A DNA stretch of 64,000 nucleotides from Knoxdaviesia capensis (GCA_001510575.1 LNGK01000007.1:1110151-1174150); one strand, 5' to 3'; positions 35,421 through 47,700 are shown, numbered from the stretch's first letter. Numbers and translations are program-made. Notes: generated by a model from the sequence alone, not told the origin.

Positions 35421-36128
35421 GAGAACCTTGATCAGGAGCATTTTGGTGGAATATCTTTCTTTTGACCTATTTTCTTTTGTTGTTGTTTTTCCTATCTTTT
35501 CCGTCTTTTTTTCCGGCTTCTTTCTCACCCCTTTTGAGTGTGGCCTTTTTATGGACGGATTGATGAGCCGTTATGACTTCTATTATGAGTTTGCGACTGG
35601 ATACCCCCTGGCGATTGAAAAAAAGGGAGGATGGAGTGTTTGCAAAGCATGGAGCAGCATAAATACCCCGAAGAATGAGAAGAAAACACAAGGTTTGTAG
35701 AAGAGTTCATGAGTTGGACGAAGCATCTGCACGAGAAGGCGCTAGGATTTCATGGGAGTATCGCGGTTTAGCGTTTACTTCATGTTCATGTTCATCTTGC
35801 TTGCATATGTCCCAGTTTATGCATACCTGTAATGAATTGCATCTATATCTTTCATTCAATCACTGAAGCTTGAGAATGTTCAGCGCCGGTGTAAGGAGTC
35901 ACCATGTCACGAGGCAAGCACACGCCGGACAAGACATGGTAGGAGCGACTCAAAGAGCCTTCAGGAATGGCGTTTGAAGCTGAGGTTCAAGTCAGGAAGG
36001 AACGAGCCAGGAAAGAAGAACAGCCGATAAAGTAACTTCTAGCTTTCCGGCATATCGTATAACAGTTACACTTCAACATCGAACCATTACGTCCAAATCA
36101 TCCCTCACAATTTGTTTTTCCAAGCATC
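35421..36128. other. Intergenic, Zn2Cys6 factor / HEI10-like
   Basis: About 710 bp. T-rich 3' region (35450-35530), then the upstream region of the next gene. No gene recognised. Confidence 0.5.
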
Positions 36129-37545
36129 ATGGAGCACCATCTCAAGTGCAATGTGCTCAAGTGTCGGCGAGATCTCCGAGACCGGGCGCTGGTCACATCC
36201 TGCAGCCACATCTTCTGCCAGGAGTGCGCGGTGGCAACACAACTTTCGTCGGGGGCGGCGAACAGCTCGGCGGTGTGTCCGGCGTGTGGGACACAGCTGG
36301 ACGGCATCGAAGATGCCATGGTCACAAACCTCAACCCGTCGGAGGACTTCAAAACCTGCATTCTGAGTGGGCTGAGTCCCAGTGTGGTGATGGAGTGTTC
36401 GGGACGAGCGTTGAGTTTCTGGGCGTACCAGACCACGCAAGAAATGTTGGTTTGGTTTCACACTGCATCCCATTGAACGTGTTGGTTCGGATACTGACGA
36501 AATTCTGGTTTTTTTCGGATAGTGTGTACCAAGGGCATTTATACAAAACCCTAACGGAAAGATACACGGAGCAGAACATGCTGTTTGAAAAGGCCATCGG
36601 AGATACAAACGCGGCCATGGAAGCCATGAAAGCGAAAATGAAATGTATGTTGTCTCCATTATTCTTGAAGGAAGCCTCCGTGTTTGCTAACAGACCTCAA
36701 CCGATGGCACATCGCGGTGGTGTACAGCCATGATGGCAGAGCATGACAACTTGCGGAGAAGAAACGACGAGCTCATCAACGCGTACAAGGAGAAAAACAA
36801 GAAGTTGGTCAAGACACAGGAGATGTACGAGAAGGCAAAAAGCAAAAGCGAGATGAGTCACATCCAGACTGCGGCGTCCGAGGCGGTCAGTACATCGATC
36901 CACGCCGTGTCGCAAAGCCGGGAGCCCAGCGGCTTCGATGCATCGGCACCAGGTTCCCGACAACAGCATATCAATCCTGGAATGGGTTGGGGGAAGCCAC
37001 CGTTTGGATCGGTTTCAAATGCAAACAACTCGGCTGAGCAGTCCAGACTGCTGCGTGAAGACCTGTTTTCTTGGGGGGGGACGGGGCTCAGTCCGCAAAG
37101 TAACAGTGAGTTGCTCAACCCATTCACATTTCCTGTTCTGTTGTCTGTCTGCCATATAATCGCACACTAACTGTTCAATTCCCTTCCGAGCATGGGAGAA
37201 GCTCTTCGCCCGAGACAGGATACCCTGGGCAGAGAGGGACCGAACTCCCGGTTTGATTTCTTCGCGCAGGCTCCACCATACCCCGAGGCCCGGGGCGGTG
37301 CATTCTCGCTAGCAGCTTCCCGACAGGAACGCCCCGGGCCGGCGCCACCACCACCGCCGCCGCCACCAAACCCAGGGTCTAACATCGGCCAGAGTCACGG
37401 CTACGGCAGCCGGGTGGAAAATATCGGGTCTCCTAAGCACCAACAGCGATTGGGGCTGGGCTCCGGATTGCGTATCAGCCTGCCCCCTTCGGAAGCTTCA
37501 ACGGGACGAAGGAATGAGGACTTTGGTGATCGAGGAGGGATGTAG
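36129..37545 (+). CDS. HEI10: HEI10/CCNB1IP1-like RING-finger protein
   Basis: Probable E3 ligase (SUMO or ubiquitin) of the Zip3/HEI10 group, which marks and stabilises meiotic crossover sites. Exons: 36129-36445, 36523-36644, 36728 to about 37097, and a last exon ending at 37545. Seen: an N-terminal RING (C7, C12, C25, H27, C30, C33, then CPAC), the family block LSPSVVMECSGRALSFWAYQTTQEI joining exactly across intron 1, then VYQGHLYKTLTERY. A coiled coil (about residues 115-185) follows, including LRRRNDELINAYKEKNKKL across intron 2, and then a Pro/Gly/Ser/Arg-rich tail. Problem: the last splice junction does not close cleanly. Exon 3 ends in phase 1 at either available donor, whereas the coding-like last frame fits only a weak acceptor at 37234 (GCAGAG) or an indel in the G8 run at 37073-37080. 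A one-base assembly error there is plausible. Confidence 0.8.
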
Positions 37546-38651
37546 TGCCTGTATGCACACGTATGCCACTTACATTTCATGTCCAAGATGGTGTTTGACT
37601 ACTTAAAGCTGTGTATGAGTCCACTGTTTGACATCTGCATGGGAAGTGCAAGCAACATTGGGGGCCAAGCCGTTTGAGATGTGCGTTTGCGTGCATTTTC
37701 CGGGGTTCCAGAACGCGCGTCAGTATGTGAGACTACGAGGCCTGTCGGGTTCTGTTGCAACGGCATAAACGATCCTTGTTCATCTGGGGAAAAGAAATCT
37801 TGACCACAGCGAATATCAATAGCATTTTGATGTGAATCACAAGTTTTTCACGCTCGTGTTGAAAGCAAAAAGCCGTCCATCATACCACTAACCAGAACAC
37901 AAACATATACGAAGCTATGGGCAGATGCATTCTGGGATGTCCAGAGGAATTATCAACAGATTTTTCCAGTTCTTTTCTACTGGATCTCCATATGCACCTA
38001 AGAAAACAAGTGAGGCTCAGTCGGTTTCTCGATTAGCTAAAAATGGAAACTGGTGGGAGCTTCCCGTTAGGTGCATAAATGGCCCCACTAAAGAAAGGCA
38101 GAGGCAAAAGCCCGCAAAAAGCAACTTCGTATTCAAATTATCGGGCCCAATCCGGAATAGGCCAAGTATTTTCGCATCGCGATTAATCTCGTATTAATTT
38201 TTTTGGAGGGGGGTTCGTCGCTTTATCATTTGTTATCGTTCAACCAGAACACTCGGCTTTTTCGCCCAGTTTTTTTTTTCCACTTGATCCGGCGTCATTC
38301 GCTCCTTATTCTCTCCCCTAATTTAGAACGCTTTAATACTGGATCATCGCATCGCGAACATTTCTCCTTTCCTGTTATCTTCCTACCCTTTTATCTTTTC
38401 ATTGGAAGCTGTTTTTTTTTTTTTTTTCCTTGGGAAGGGTATAGCCAGTTTTAATTCTTCTACGCTTCATTTTATTTTACCTTTAATTCCATGCGAATGA
38501 TACCTTCACTCCATAATTGTCCTCGCATTCATTCTATCCAGCGCGTTTAACCGTGTCCTTTGTTCTCTCCCCTTGTCTCCGCGCGTCTATCTCGAGTACG
38601 GCCGGCCTCAAAGCCTCTCACAAGCACGATAACCCGATACCAACAGATCTA
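37546..38651. other. Intergenic, HEI10-like / YND1
   Basis: About 1.1 kb, becoming strongly T/CT-rich toward the YND1 start (38200-38480, with a T15 run near 38412). Presumably the YND1 leader and promoter. No gene recognised. Confidence 0.5.
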
Positions 38652-40820
38652 ATGGGGAAGAAATGTACGGCATTTCTCTTGTTTTCTTTTTTTAGCTTTT
38701 GTCGGAGGGTTGCAGCGTACGCGAACACTAACATCATCTTATCTCGTTTTTCTACAGGGCGCTATGGCATCGTCTTCGATGCTGGATCGTCGGGCACTCG
38801 ACTTTACATCTACAAATGGAAATCGCCAGCCAAAGCCGTTAAAGCTGCGTCCGAAGCCCACTTGCACGAGCTGCCCGAAATCAAACTCGTAAAAAACAAG
38901 AAAATCCACCCCGGAGTCTCGACATTTGCCGACAAGCCCGCTTCCGTCGGTCCCGAACACTTGCAGGAGCTCATCAAAGTGGCCCTCAAGCACATCCCCT
39001 CCGACAAAGTCTTCGACACCCCCGTATACCTGATGGCAACCGCCGGAATGCGCCTGCTACCCAAGCCGAAACAGACCAGATTACTGGAAGAGTTGTGCGA
39101 ATACATCAAGGACAACACACGATTTCAAGTGGCCGACTGCAAATCAAATTTCCAGGTCATTCCTGGCGACACCGAAGGTCTCTATGGTTGGTTGGCTGTC
39201 AATTATCTTCTGGGTGGCTTCTCGGCTCAGGATCCACACGGCCACTCGGGACACAGAACATTTGGTTTCCTCGACATGGGCGGCGCCTCGGCGCAAATCG
39301 CCTTCGCACCTAACCGGACTGAGGCGGCGAAACATGCAAACGACCTGAAGCTGGTACGGTTACGCACGCTGAATGGCGCTACGACAGACTACAAAGTCTT
39401 CACCACTTCGTGGCTGGGCTTTGGCGTCAACCAGGCCCGTGATCGATACATTGCCAAGCTACAGGACAAGTACGGCTCGGACAGTGGTGTTGAGCTTCCC
39501 GATCCGTGTCTACCGGCTGGCCTCCGCACTACCCTCACTGGTGCCCAGGTCACCGATACCCTAACCGCCACGTCGACAAATTCGGTTACCGTCATCGGAA
39601 CCGGCCAGTTCAAGGACTGTCTAGTTGAAGTCGAGCCCCTATTAGAGAAGCACGCGCCGTGTCCGGACGAGCCGTGTTTGCTGAACGGACAGCATGTGCC
39701 GGCAATTGACTTCAACGTCAACCGGTTTGTGGGTGTCTCGGAGTACTGGCACACCACGCACGGAGTGTTCGACGACGACAGCGACCACGACGATGCCGTG
39801 TTCGACCTTGAGACATTCCAGACACGTGTCGGCGCCTTCTGTGGCCAGAACTGGCCGACCATCTCGGCAACGGTCGACACCAACGGCAAAAAGGCCGAGT
39901 TGAAGATGAAGGATGCACAGGAGGCGTGTTTCAAGGCGTCGTGGCTGATCAATGTATTATATGAGGGCATCGGCGTTCCGCGTGTGGGACTGGAAACACA
40001 TCCCGCCCACTCCAACTCATCGATTACCCCGTTCAAGTCCGTCGAGGACCACGGCCAGAAGTTCCAGCCCATTGACAAGATCGATGGCGCTGAGGTGAGC
40101 TGGACGCTCGGCAAGATGCTTCTGTATGCCTCGGGCCAGATCCCGCCCATTGGCGAGGGTCTGCCGGTGGGCTTCGGAAGCAACGAAGCCGGTGTTGTTC
40201 CGGCGGACTTCGAGTACGCTGGCTCGTTGCCGTACGGCCCCGGCGGCACCGGGGACCACTTTGGGGATGACTCGCAGGGATCTATGTCGGGCATGTTTGC
40301 CATGGTGATACTCCTGGTCATCTGTGGTGTGCTGCTCTGGCGGAAGGAACGGCGGATGCGGCTACTATCGGTGATTAAGCGGGCGATCCACTGGCCACGG
40401 AGATCCGGCGGCGGTGGCAGTGGGCGGAAGGCGTCCGCATGGATGACGACGTCATCACTGGCCCGGAGCCTGTTTGGCTGGCGGGGACCGGCGTATGAGC
40501 GGGTCATGGAGAACGGCGAGTTGGGCCACGACCAGTTTGAGCTGTCGGGGCCGGACTCGGACGACTCGGACAGTTCCGCGGGTGGGAACGACTTTGTCAC
40601 GCAGCGATTGGGGCTGACGCCGTCGGCCAGCCGATCGAAGCTGTCGAGTATGTCTGGGTGGAGTGGGGAGAGCGGGGAGATGGCGATGATGGATCGGAGT
40701 GGCTTGGTGGTGCGCACCGAGAGCCGCGACCGACTGTCGCCGAGCATTCAGATGCTGAATGCGGGACGAAAGAGCCGGGCGGCGAGTCCGACAGGAATGA
40801 GGCTGAAGAGCCCCAGATAA
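38652..40820 (+). CDS. YND1: Golgi apyrase (GDA1/CD39 family nucleoside phosphatase), YND1
   Basis: Two exons: a 13-nt first exon 38652-38664 (Met-Gly-Lys-Lys plus one base) and 38758-40820; intron 38665-38757 (GTACGG donor, CTACAG acceptor). The product is 691 aa. The tiny exon restores the family N-terminus MGKKWRYGIVFDAGSSGTR. YND1 hydrolyses nucleoside di- and triphosphates in the Golgi lumen, feeding the GDP-sugar/GMP antiport needed for glycosylation. Seen: ACR1 DAGSSGTR (residues 12-19), ACR2 MATAGMRLL, ACR3 region with GDTEGLYGWLAVNYLLG, ACR4 FLDMGGASAQIAF, and a C-terminal ACR5-like region (EVSWTLGKMLLYASGQ). One membrane span (MFAMVILLVICGVLLW, about residues 526-541) is followed by a basic, Ser/Asp-rich cytosolic tail of about 150 residues. 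The single C-terminal span fits YND1 rather than GDA1. Confidence 0.93.
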   Translation: MGKKCTAFLLFSFFSFCRRVAAYANTNIILSRFSTGRYGIVFDAGSSGTRLYIYKWKSPAKAVKAASEAHLHELPEIKLVKNKKIHPGVSTFADKPASVGPEHLQELIKVALKHIPSDKVFDTPVYLMATAGMRLLPKPKQTRLLEELCEYIKDNTRFQVADCKSNFQVIPGDTEGLYGWLAVNYLLGGFSAQDPHGHSGHRTFGFLDMGGASAQIAFAPNRTEAAKHANDLKLVRLRTLNGATTDYKVFTTSWLGFGVNQARDRYIAKLQDKYGSDSGVELPDPCLPAGLRTTLTGAQVTDTLTATSTNSVTVIGTGQFKDCLVEVEPLLEKHAPCPDEPCLLNGQHVPAIDFNVNRFVGVSEYWHTTHGVFDDDSDHDDAVFDLETFQTRVGAFCGQNWPTISATVDTNGKKAELKMKDAQEACFKASWLINVLYEGIGVPRVGLETHPAHSNSSITPFKSVEDHGQKFQPIDKIDGAEVSWTLGKMLLYASGQIPPIGEGLPVGFGSNEAGVVPADFEYAGSLPYGPGGTGDHFGDDSQGSMSGMFAMVILLVICGVLLWRKERRMRLLSVIKRAIHWPRRSGGGGSGRKASAWMTTSSLARSLFGWRGPAYERVMENGELGHDQFELSGPDSDDSDSSAGGNDFVTQRLGLTPSASRSKLSSMSGWSGESGEMAMMDRSGLVVRTESRDRLSPSIQMLNAGRKSRAASPTGMRLKSPR

Positions 40821-41153
40821 GATAGGTGGTGTCCAGTGCAGGGGGTGTGTATGCTGTGCAGTCGGGTTTGCTGGGCATTTGAGATGTCTGCGGTACTTTT
40901 TTCTTATTGCTAGGAGCACATGGACTTCATCATTTCTTCTTCTTCTTTTTTTATGGTATATATTAGAATAGGTCTATATTATGATACAAGCTCTTTAAGT
41001 GAAACACACCACACTGGGGTAATGATGCATCCAGCCTTCCATCTGGTTCCTATGTTATCTCTGTGTCTTTGGCATTATATTTGTTCATTCACCTAGGGGG
41101 TCTGCCAAGTTCTGTGAGGATCCCATGGGCTCTCGGTGCGAAGTCGACCCATC
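40821..41153. other. Short convergent 3' region, YND1 / OPI10
   Basis: 333 bp between convergent stop codons; T-rich stretch near 40937-40950. Presumably both 3' UTRs. Confidence 0.5.
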
Positions 41154-41816
41154 CTAGTCCGACTGTCGCTCCAGGAACCCGGGATCTGACCGTACCCGGC
41201 CCTCGAAGCGGCGCCACCAATCTTCAAAGGCCTTGAGGGGGACGACCTCAACGCCGCCGGCGCCGACAGTGCCACTGAAACTAGCGAGGAAGTTGAAGGC
41301 GTTCTTGATGATGCTCTGCGCAAGCTTGATGGTCAGATCGCGATTCGACTGGACGGGGGCACCAACGGCGGAGACGAGTGCGGTGGAAGAAGCGTTGGTG
41401 GTTCGCGGCTGGGGTGGGGCGTTCTGGATACGCTGGGCGACGGATGCGGCTGGTTCGACGGTGACGCACAGGACGAGGGCGGCGTCGCCGGGCGGAGTGG
41501 GCACTCCGGTGGGGACAACTAAGCAGGATTCGCGGCCGGGCCCAATGCCGCTCAGGAAGGTGAATGATGCGGTGGCAGAGGCCGGGGGGCTGTCGGGCCC
41601 GGCGGCGGCCACGGCAGCAGCCGAAGTGGCGTAGATGGCGGCAGCCGAGTCGGCGGGCAGCTGGACGCCGGGCAGCAGGAACACGGCGATAGAGTCTGAC
41701 GAGGGAAGGGTGGTGGGCAGGGCGTAGAAGCGGGCGGACGTGGCAGGGGAGGTGTAGACGGGGTCCGTGATTATCGGGTGGCCGACCGGGATGATGCCGA
41801 AGGCGGGGCTGGACAT
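41154..41816 (-). CDS. OPI10: Hikeshi/OPI10 family protein
   Basis: Single exon, 220 aa. Hikeshi carries HSP70 into the nucleus after heat stress; the yeast homologue OPI10 was found as an inositol-overproduction mutant. Seen: FGIIPVGHPIITD near the N-terminus, a beta-rich N-terminal domain (IAVFLLPGVQLP, ASFTFLSGIGPGRESCLVV), an Ala/Pro/Thr-rich linker (about residues 125-155), and a C-terminal helical region (LTIKLAQSIIKNAFNFLASFSG, then VPLKAFEDWWRRFEGRVRSDPGFLER). The W-W pair and the DPGFLER ending are hallmark positions. Length is normal for the family. It converges on YND1 with only 333 bp between the stop codons. Confidence 0.93.
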   Translation of the reverse strand: MSSPAFGIIPVGHPIITDPVYTSPATSARFYALPTTLPSSDSIAVFLLPGVQLPADSAAAIYATSAAAVAAAGPDSPPASATASFTFLSGIGPGRESCLVVPTGVPTPPGDAALVLCVTVEPAASVAQRIQNAPPQPRTTNASSTALVSAVGAPVQSNRDLTIKLAQSIIKNAFNFLASFSGTVGAGGVEVVPLKAFEDWWRRFEGRVRSDPGFLERQSD

Positions 41817-42234
41817 TGCCGGTGCCTTTTTATAGCACAGTGTGCGGGGGCAGAAGAGAGGGCCGGTTCTGGATTGGATAGGGGTGCTTGGCCTCTTGGA
41901 GGGTCTTGTGGAGGTGAGTTTTCACGCAGTTGATGTTACTTGATTCAGAGTCCAATATGATAGAGGAGACGAATAGAGAGGAATTTTTATTCTATGAACA
42001 TTAGCAAAAGGGGGGTTATATATGCTTAAGAATGATGAGTATGGGCTTTATTGTATGAACATGGACAAAGGAACAGAGGCCTTCATGCTGTATATGCATT
42101 CCTCTCTATGTAGAAGTAATAGCTATTTCCTGAAGCTTCGTAATTCATGAGACTGGCTAGTGAACAAATAATTTCTTAAGTCTGTTGTGTTATATGTGGC
42201 TTGTGTGGATGGATAATGGGTGGAGAGGAGTCAA

Positions 42235-42251
42235 TGTTAGGGTTAGGGTTG
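42235..42251 (+). repeat. Interstitial telomere-like repeat (TTAGGG x2)
   Basis: Two exact TTAGGG units followed by TTGGG. TTAGGG is the telomeric repeat of most filamentous ascomycetes. It is too short to call a former telomere and could act as a telobox or Rap1/Tbf1-like site. Confidence 0.6.
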
Positions 42252-43777
42252 GGCTTAAAGGGGAATCCCACATACTCTGGAACTGGCGTGTTCAGGAACA
42301 AGCAGTTAGATGAGTTCCCCTAATGGCAACTGTCACAGCTTTTATTTTGTACAGGACAATAGGTGTCGGAGAGGGTTACAGTGCAACCCTAAGAACACTA
42401 CCTAAGCACATTGCACCACGCCACAGTTACATACCAGATAGACCTGCAACGTAACAACAGCCTCTTTTTTTTTTCTCTTCTTTTTTTTTTGTTGGTTTTT
42501 GGAGGGGGGATTTCTTGGACGAAACGACTGACCTGCCTATCGCGGAATGCAGGGTGCCAAGAAGGATCTCGGCAAGGCAGCAGAGACCCTTTGCAAGTCA
42601 AGAAAGAAAATGAGTCCCTCGCGTAGTGGTACGTGCCGGGCGAGAGACACAGGAGGCCAACGAACGAGCGAACGAACGAAGAGCGAAGAACGAAGAACGA
42701 ACAGCAAGGGGAAGGAAGAGGAAGCAAACGAAAGAAAGAAAATAGAAGAGTTAGGGGGAGCATGTCAGAGACATTGCCAGGCGATCAATCGCAATTGGGA
42801 CCTCAGAAAAGTGCAGAGCAGACATATGCAAATACAAACGGTGTGTGGTGCCAGGAAGATCCAATTGGAAAGTCCGAAAGCGTAGGACTTTCACCTGAAC
42901 TGGACCGGTCTTTTTTTGATGCAAAGGAAACCAAACCACCGTGGCCCGCCCCTCACGCGAGCAGCTTTCTGGGTCAGGCCTTTTTTCCCTTTCTCTTTTC
43001 TATACGAGCGGAAAGGAGGAGGGTCTGGAAGCATTTGTCGAAGAGGATGACGGAGGTGTACACATGTACTGTACATATATGTACTGACTACGAGGGACAT
43101 GTATTCATCCCTCTAGCACTAGTGACTGCAGACTGACGATTCCTGGAGAAAGAGGCGATGATTACCATGATTTTCCGGTTCGTATACAACTCGTGGACGT
43201 CTCGTACTGGTCAACGACCTCTTTGAGATCCACCGAGCGAGAACTGAGGATCACCGACTTGAAGAGACCAAGAGGGAGAAAAAAGGAAACTACAAATCTA
43301 ATTTCCGACGCCGTTTGGGTAGATATGGCTTGTCCACCAAAAAGGGCTCAAGAGAAGAAAGAAAAGAGGGAGACAGGACAGACACTCACTCTCAATCCAC
43401 GCGTCCGAAAACCGTGATAACCTCATAGCAACCAATTACAGTGTCCAGATAGCAACGATGGCTCTAATCAGGCCAATGGAATCGCTGGGATCAACGGGGG
43501 GAATGGATGAGTGGATGTGTTCTGGTCTGGGTTTCTTCCCAACCACACCCGTTGCTACCCATACATGTGCATTTACTTTCTGCATACCTTACCTCTGGAG
43601 CTTTTTTCCACGCCTCTTTTTTTTTTCCCTCCTCCTCCTGTGACATAGCCACAGGAATGTTGAGCGAACAAAGCAAGCTGGACGTGATACAATTGGTGAA
43701 CACCTGAACAGCCACGGGCTTTGGTGTAGTGAAGAGGAGGATTTGGTGGTGGTGGTGGTGCCACTACATTTCGTCTC

Positions 43778-43779
<2 letters not shown>

Positions 43780-43820
<41 letters not shown>
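43780..43820. repeat. (TC)n microsatellite
   Basis: About forty bases of uninterrupted TC dinucleotide in the divergent intergenic region. A GGT tract (43745-43760) lies just before it. Confidence 0.95.
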
Positions 43821-43822
<2 letters not shown>

Positions 43823-44734
43823 TTTCCTCCCCTTCAATCTTTTCTCTGGTTGGCCTCTCGCAAGTCTTGCATCTGGAATCTCTCTCTCGCAGTGGCAGCC
43901 TCTGCTTGGTGATATGTATGCAATAGGCGTAGTAGGTCTAGGCCCGTTAACTACACAACCCTGATTATGCAAGATCACCACTCCAAGTATCTCCTCTCTC
44001 GTCTCTTTCGTAGTTCTATCTCTATACATAGTACATACATACCATACACCTCACCGACGGATAGACTAGACTGTACTGCTCCTCGATGTACACCTAACGT
44101 ATGAACGAGTACATACAGACTTAATGTAGATGTCTCTCTCCCTGTTCCTCAGGTCAATTACAGTGTAACAATCCTGACCGTGAAATCCTGGCCTTCGAGA
44201 TTTTTTTCTAGGCCTTTCCCCCCCCCCTAGTAATAAGCCACAGTTGTCAGCAGAAACTTGACAGAGATTTTTGGGGGCCTATACCAGTACCAACCTCCTG
44301 TTAACTCGACTTTGTTCCTTACGGGCCACACTCTCCTTCTGTTCTCACCACCTCCTCCTTTATATCCTCCTTTCTTTTTTTTTTTTTTTACCAAATCTTT
44401 TTCTTTTTTATATATACATTTTTTTTACTACACGTAGGCAAAAATCATTTGCTCTCTTCATTGTTTCTCTCTATCTGCTTCTCTTCCTTTTCTCTTTCTC
44501 TCTCCTGTTCTCCCTCTCTCTATATATATATACACATATGCCCCGTGCTCTGTTTCTTCCTACATCTCTCTCCTTTTGATTTGCCCCTGTGATTGCCTAG
44601 ACTCTCACTCTCACTCTCACTCACACTTCCCTTTCTGTTCCCTCTTCTTCTCTCAAGTCCACCTGTAAATGTCCCTAGACGTCACCTTGTCTGCACTCAT
44701 GCATGCTTAGCCGGAACATGACCCCCTCGCTCCA

Positions 44735-47700
44735 ATGCCTTTCCTTCGCCGTCGCGGCATCATGGCCAGCGAATCCGATATGCGTCGACACTCGATGGAT
44801 CCGGCCCAGCTAGATTCCGATCCGTCATCTCCAAACTCCACCAACCACCATCGCGACTCTCCGCAGCCCGATGCTTTGCCGTCGTCCGCCACCGCTACCG
44901 ACTCTTCCGCTGCCTCAGCGACTTTCCGCTCTTTCACCCCCCCTCTCCCTCTTCAACTCTCGCTACCCGACACAACCCGTTCTTCTCCGGCCGTCCCGGT
45001 GTCCCCGGCTCACGTTAACCACGCCCACTCTTCTCCTTCCAACGACCCGTTCATCCTCGTCGACCTTCCTGGCCACAACTCCATTGACTCTCGACCCTCC
45101 TTCCAACACTCGTTCATCGAAGATCATGATGACGACAACAGCCACGGCGTTTTCCCCCCACGCGTCGGCTCTCCTCCCATCCACCCCGAATCCGCAAAGC
45201 ACCGTCGCTTCTCGGTTCTGCGCTTCCGGAACGCTTCCGACCCTCAGCTCTCCTTGCGCGCAAAGCAGATGGCCGAATCTTCCCCTCCACCCGTTCCTGT
45301 TCCTCGTAAGCTTTTCTCTCATCTGGCCCTTTTCCTCCTGTGCTTCTCTCCTTGTTTTTTTATGCTATAACACCCCAAACTCTGTACCTCCCTGAGGCTT
45401 CTAGAACAGTTCTGACAACAAAACCCCTTGAAAATCCACAGCTCCCTCAATCATCACTACTGCCCCGACTTTTGGTCTGGACGAATCGGCCAATCGGCGA
45501 CAATCGAGAATCAGTCTTGGTGGCCGACTGCGATCCGTCAAGAGCCGAGATACTTCGCTTGCCAGAAAACACTCCATCTGGCACCGATCGAGGCGTGACG
45601 ACCCTCCCGACCTCCCCGATTTGGATCCCTCCCTATTCCCCGTCGAGCCCACCCATTCACACAACTCCACCCGCTCTCACCACCTCTCTCTCGACCAGGA
45701 TCGCATTCCGCTCACTCTATCCCCTCCATTAAGCCCTTCTCGTTCCGATACCGGCGTAGTGCCGCCCGACCCCCTCGTCGGCCCCCCCGAAAACTGTCCC
45801 GAGACCACCGACTCCCAAAATGACGCCACTTCTGAGGAACCTCCTTCACAGTCTTCCACCACCTCGAGAAGTCTGAGAGGCGCTTCATCAATCTTCAAAA
45901 TTCCCCGCCGTCGTCCAAAGATTCCCGAGCCGCTCTTTCCTCTAGGCCATCTGCCTCAGAAGGCCAAGGCTAGCCACGAACAACTGCACCCGTCTTCAGT
46001 CCACCACCAGTCGAATGGAAGTAATGGAAACAACAACGTCTTGACCGTTCCTGGCTCCTCCAACACCACTCCCCGGAAGCCTGCTGGCGGCATCACCTCG
46101 GCACATTCCACCCCGGGAACTCCTCGTGCTTCTCTCACCCGGAACCGGGCCCTCAGTCCCAATCCCTCTCCATCTCCCGCCACTGCTTTGTTTCGGCCAG
46201 GCTCCGTAAAATCCGGCCAATCCTCCCCCACCCGACTTCCCGTCGGCCGCCGTGGCCGCTCGTCGACTCTGAGCTCCGTCACCCGCGATTCCGGCGACGA
46301 CTTCCTGGTCCCTCCCACCACCCGCACCTCCTTCTCCACTGGTCGCAAGAGCTTCGGCGACCTCTTTGGCCTCAACCGTCTCCGCCAAAACTCCGATCTT
46401 GCTCCCGGCAGTAGCGCTCTGCGCCAGGGTGCTCTTACTCCGGCCACCCCCATTTCCAACACTTCAAAGAACAACTCACTGCAACTTGTCCGCGAAGAGG
46501 CTATCACTTTGCCCGAACGACGCGAAGATGACACCCCTGCAAAGTTTCTGGCGCGCGTCGAAGAGGTTGTCAACCGTGGCGTCATTGCTGCTCTTTTATC
46601 CAAGGGCAGTGATTCCTTTTCTGCTGCTGTCCTGCGTAGTTACATGCGGAAGTTTAGCTTCTTCGGTGACCCCATGGACATGGCTCTTCGAAAGCTTCTG
46701 ATGGAGGCTGAACTGCCCAAGGAAACCCAACAGATCGACCGCTGCCTGGTCGCCTTTGCTAACCGATACGACGAATGCAATCCGGGCATCTATTCGAGCC
46801 CCGACCAGGCCTACTTTGTCGCCTTTTCGCTGCTTATTCTCCACACCGACGTGTTCAACAAGAATAACAAGCACAAGATGCAGAAAGTCGACTACTTGAA
46901 GAACACCCGCGACCAAGGAGTCTTTGACGACATCTTGGATTGCTTTTACGACAACATCACCTATACTCCTTTTATTCACGTCGAAGATGACTTTGACCTG
47001 AACGGCGATCGGAGCAGCTCGTCGCAGACAAACCTTGCTAGCAAGCGACGAACCCTCTTCCCCGGTCCCCAGCAGGACCCAATCAAGCGACCCTCGAAAG
47101 AGCCATTGGACCCCTACAACCTCATCCTTGACCGAAAGCTCGACTCCTTGCGTCCGAACATCAAAGACGTCATGCAGATCGAAGACAACTATAACTATCT
47201 CGGCTCTGCTAATAGACTCGATCTGAAGGAGTTGCAGAAGACCTTTTTCCGCACCGGTGTCCTGCAGATTGTGTCTGCACGATCACGTCCTGATGCTTTC
47301 ATGTCCGAGAAGACGGCTACGAATCCCGAAGAAGCCCACCCGGGCATTGTTGACATCAAGGTCACCAAAGTTGGCATGCTGTGGCGCAAGGATGCCAAAA
47401 AGAAGAAAACTCGCTCACCCTGGCAGGAATGGGGTGCGATTCTCACCGGCGCCCAGCTGTATTTCTTTCGAAATACTGCATGGGTCAAAAGCCTCATGCA
47501 CCAATACGACGCCCATATCAAGCAGGGGAATGACGGCATTCCAGTCATCTTCAAGCCTCCGCTAGAGCAGTTCAAGCCCGATGCGCTAATGTCCACCGAT
47601 GGGGCTGTTGCCTTGCGCGATTCCTCTTACAAAAAGCATAAGCATGCCTTTGTATATGTTCGCCACGGTGGCTTTGAGGAGATACTGCTGGCTGATGACG

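Larger units (their letters stand above)
41817..44734. other. Divergent intergenic region, OPI10 / SYT1-like GEF
   Basis: About 2.9 kb with no convincing gene. It contains two telomere-type hexamers (42236-42247), several homopolymers, a CT microsatellite (43780-43820), and a strongly pyrimidine-rich leader (44330-44670) before the GEF gene. A short uORF (44669-44710) sits just upstream of the GEF start. Confidence 0.5.

Noticed and set aside
39389..40747. 452-codon antisense ORF over YND1
   Set aside because: YND1 has complete apyrase motifs and a spliced first exon on the plus strand; the antisense frame has no domain and Ser/Arg/Pro-biased composition.
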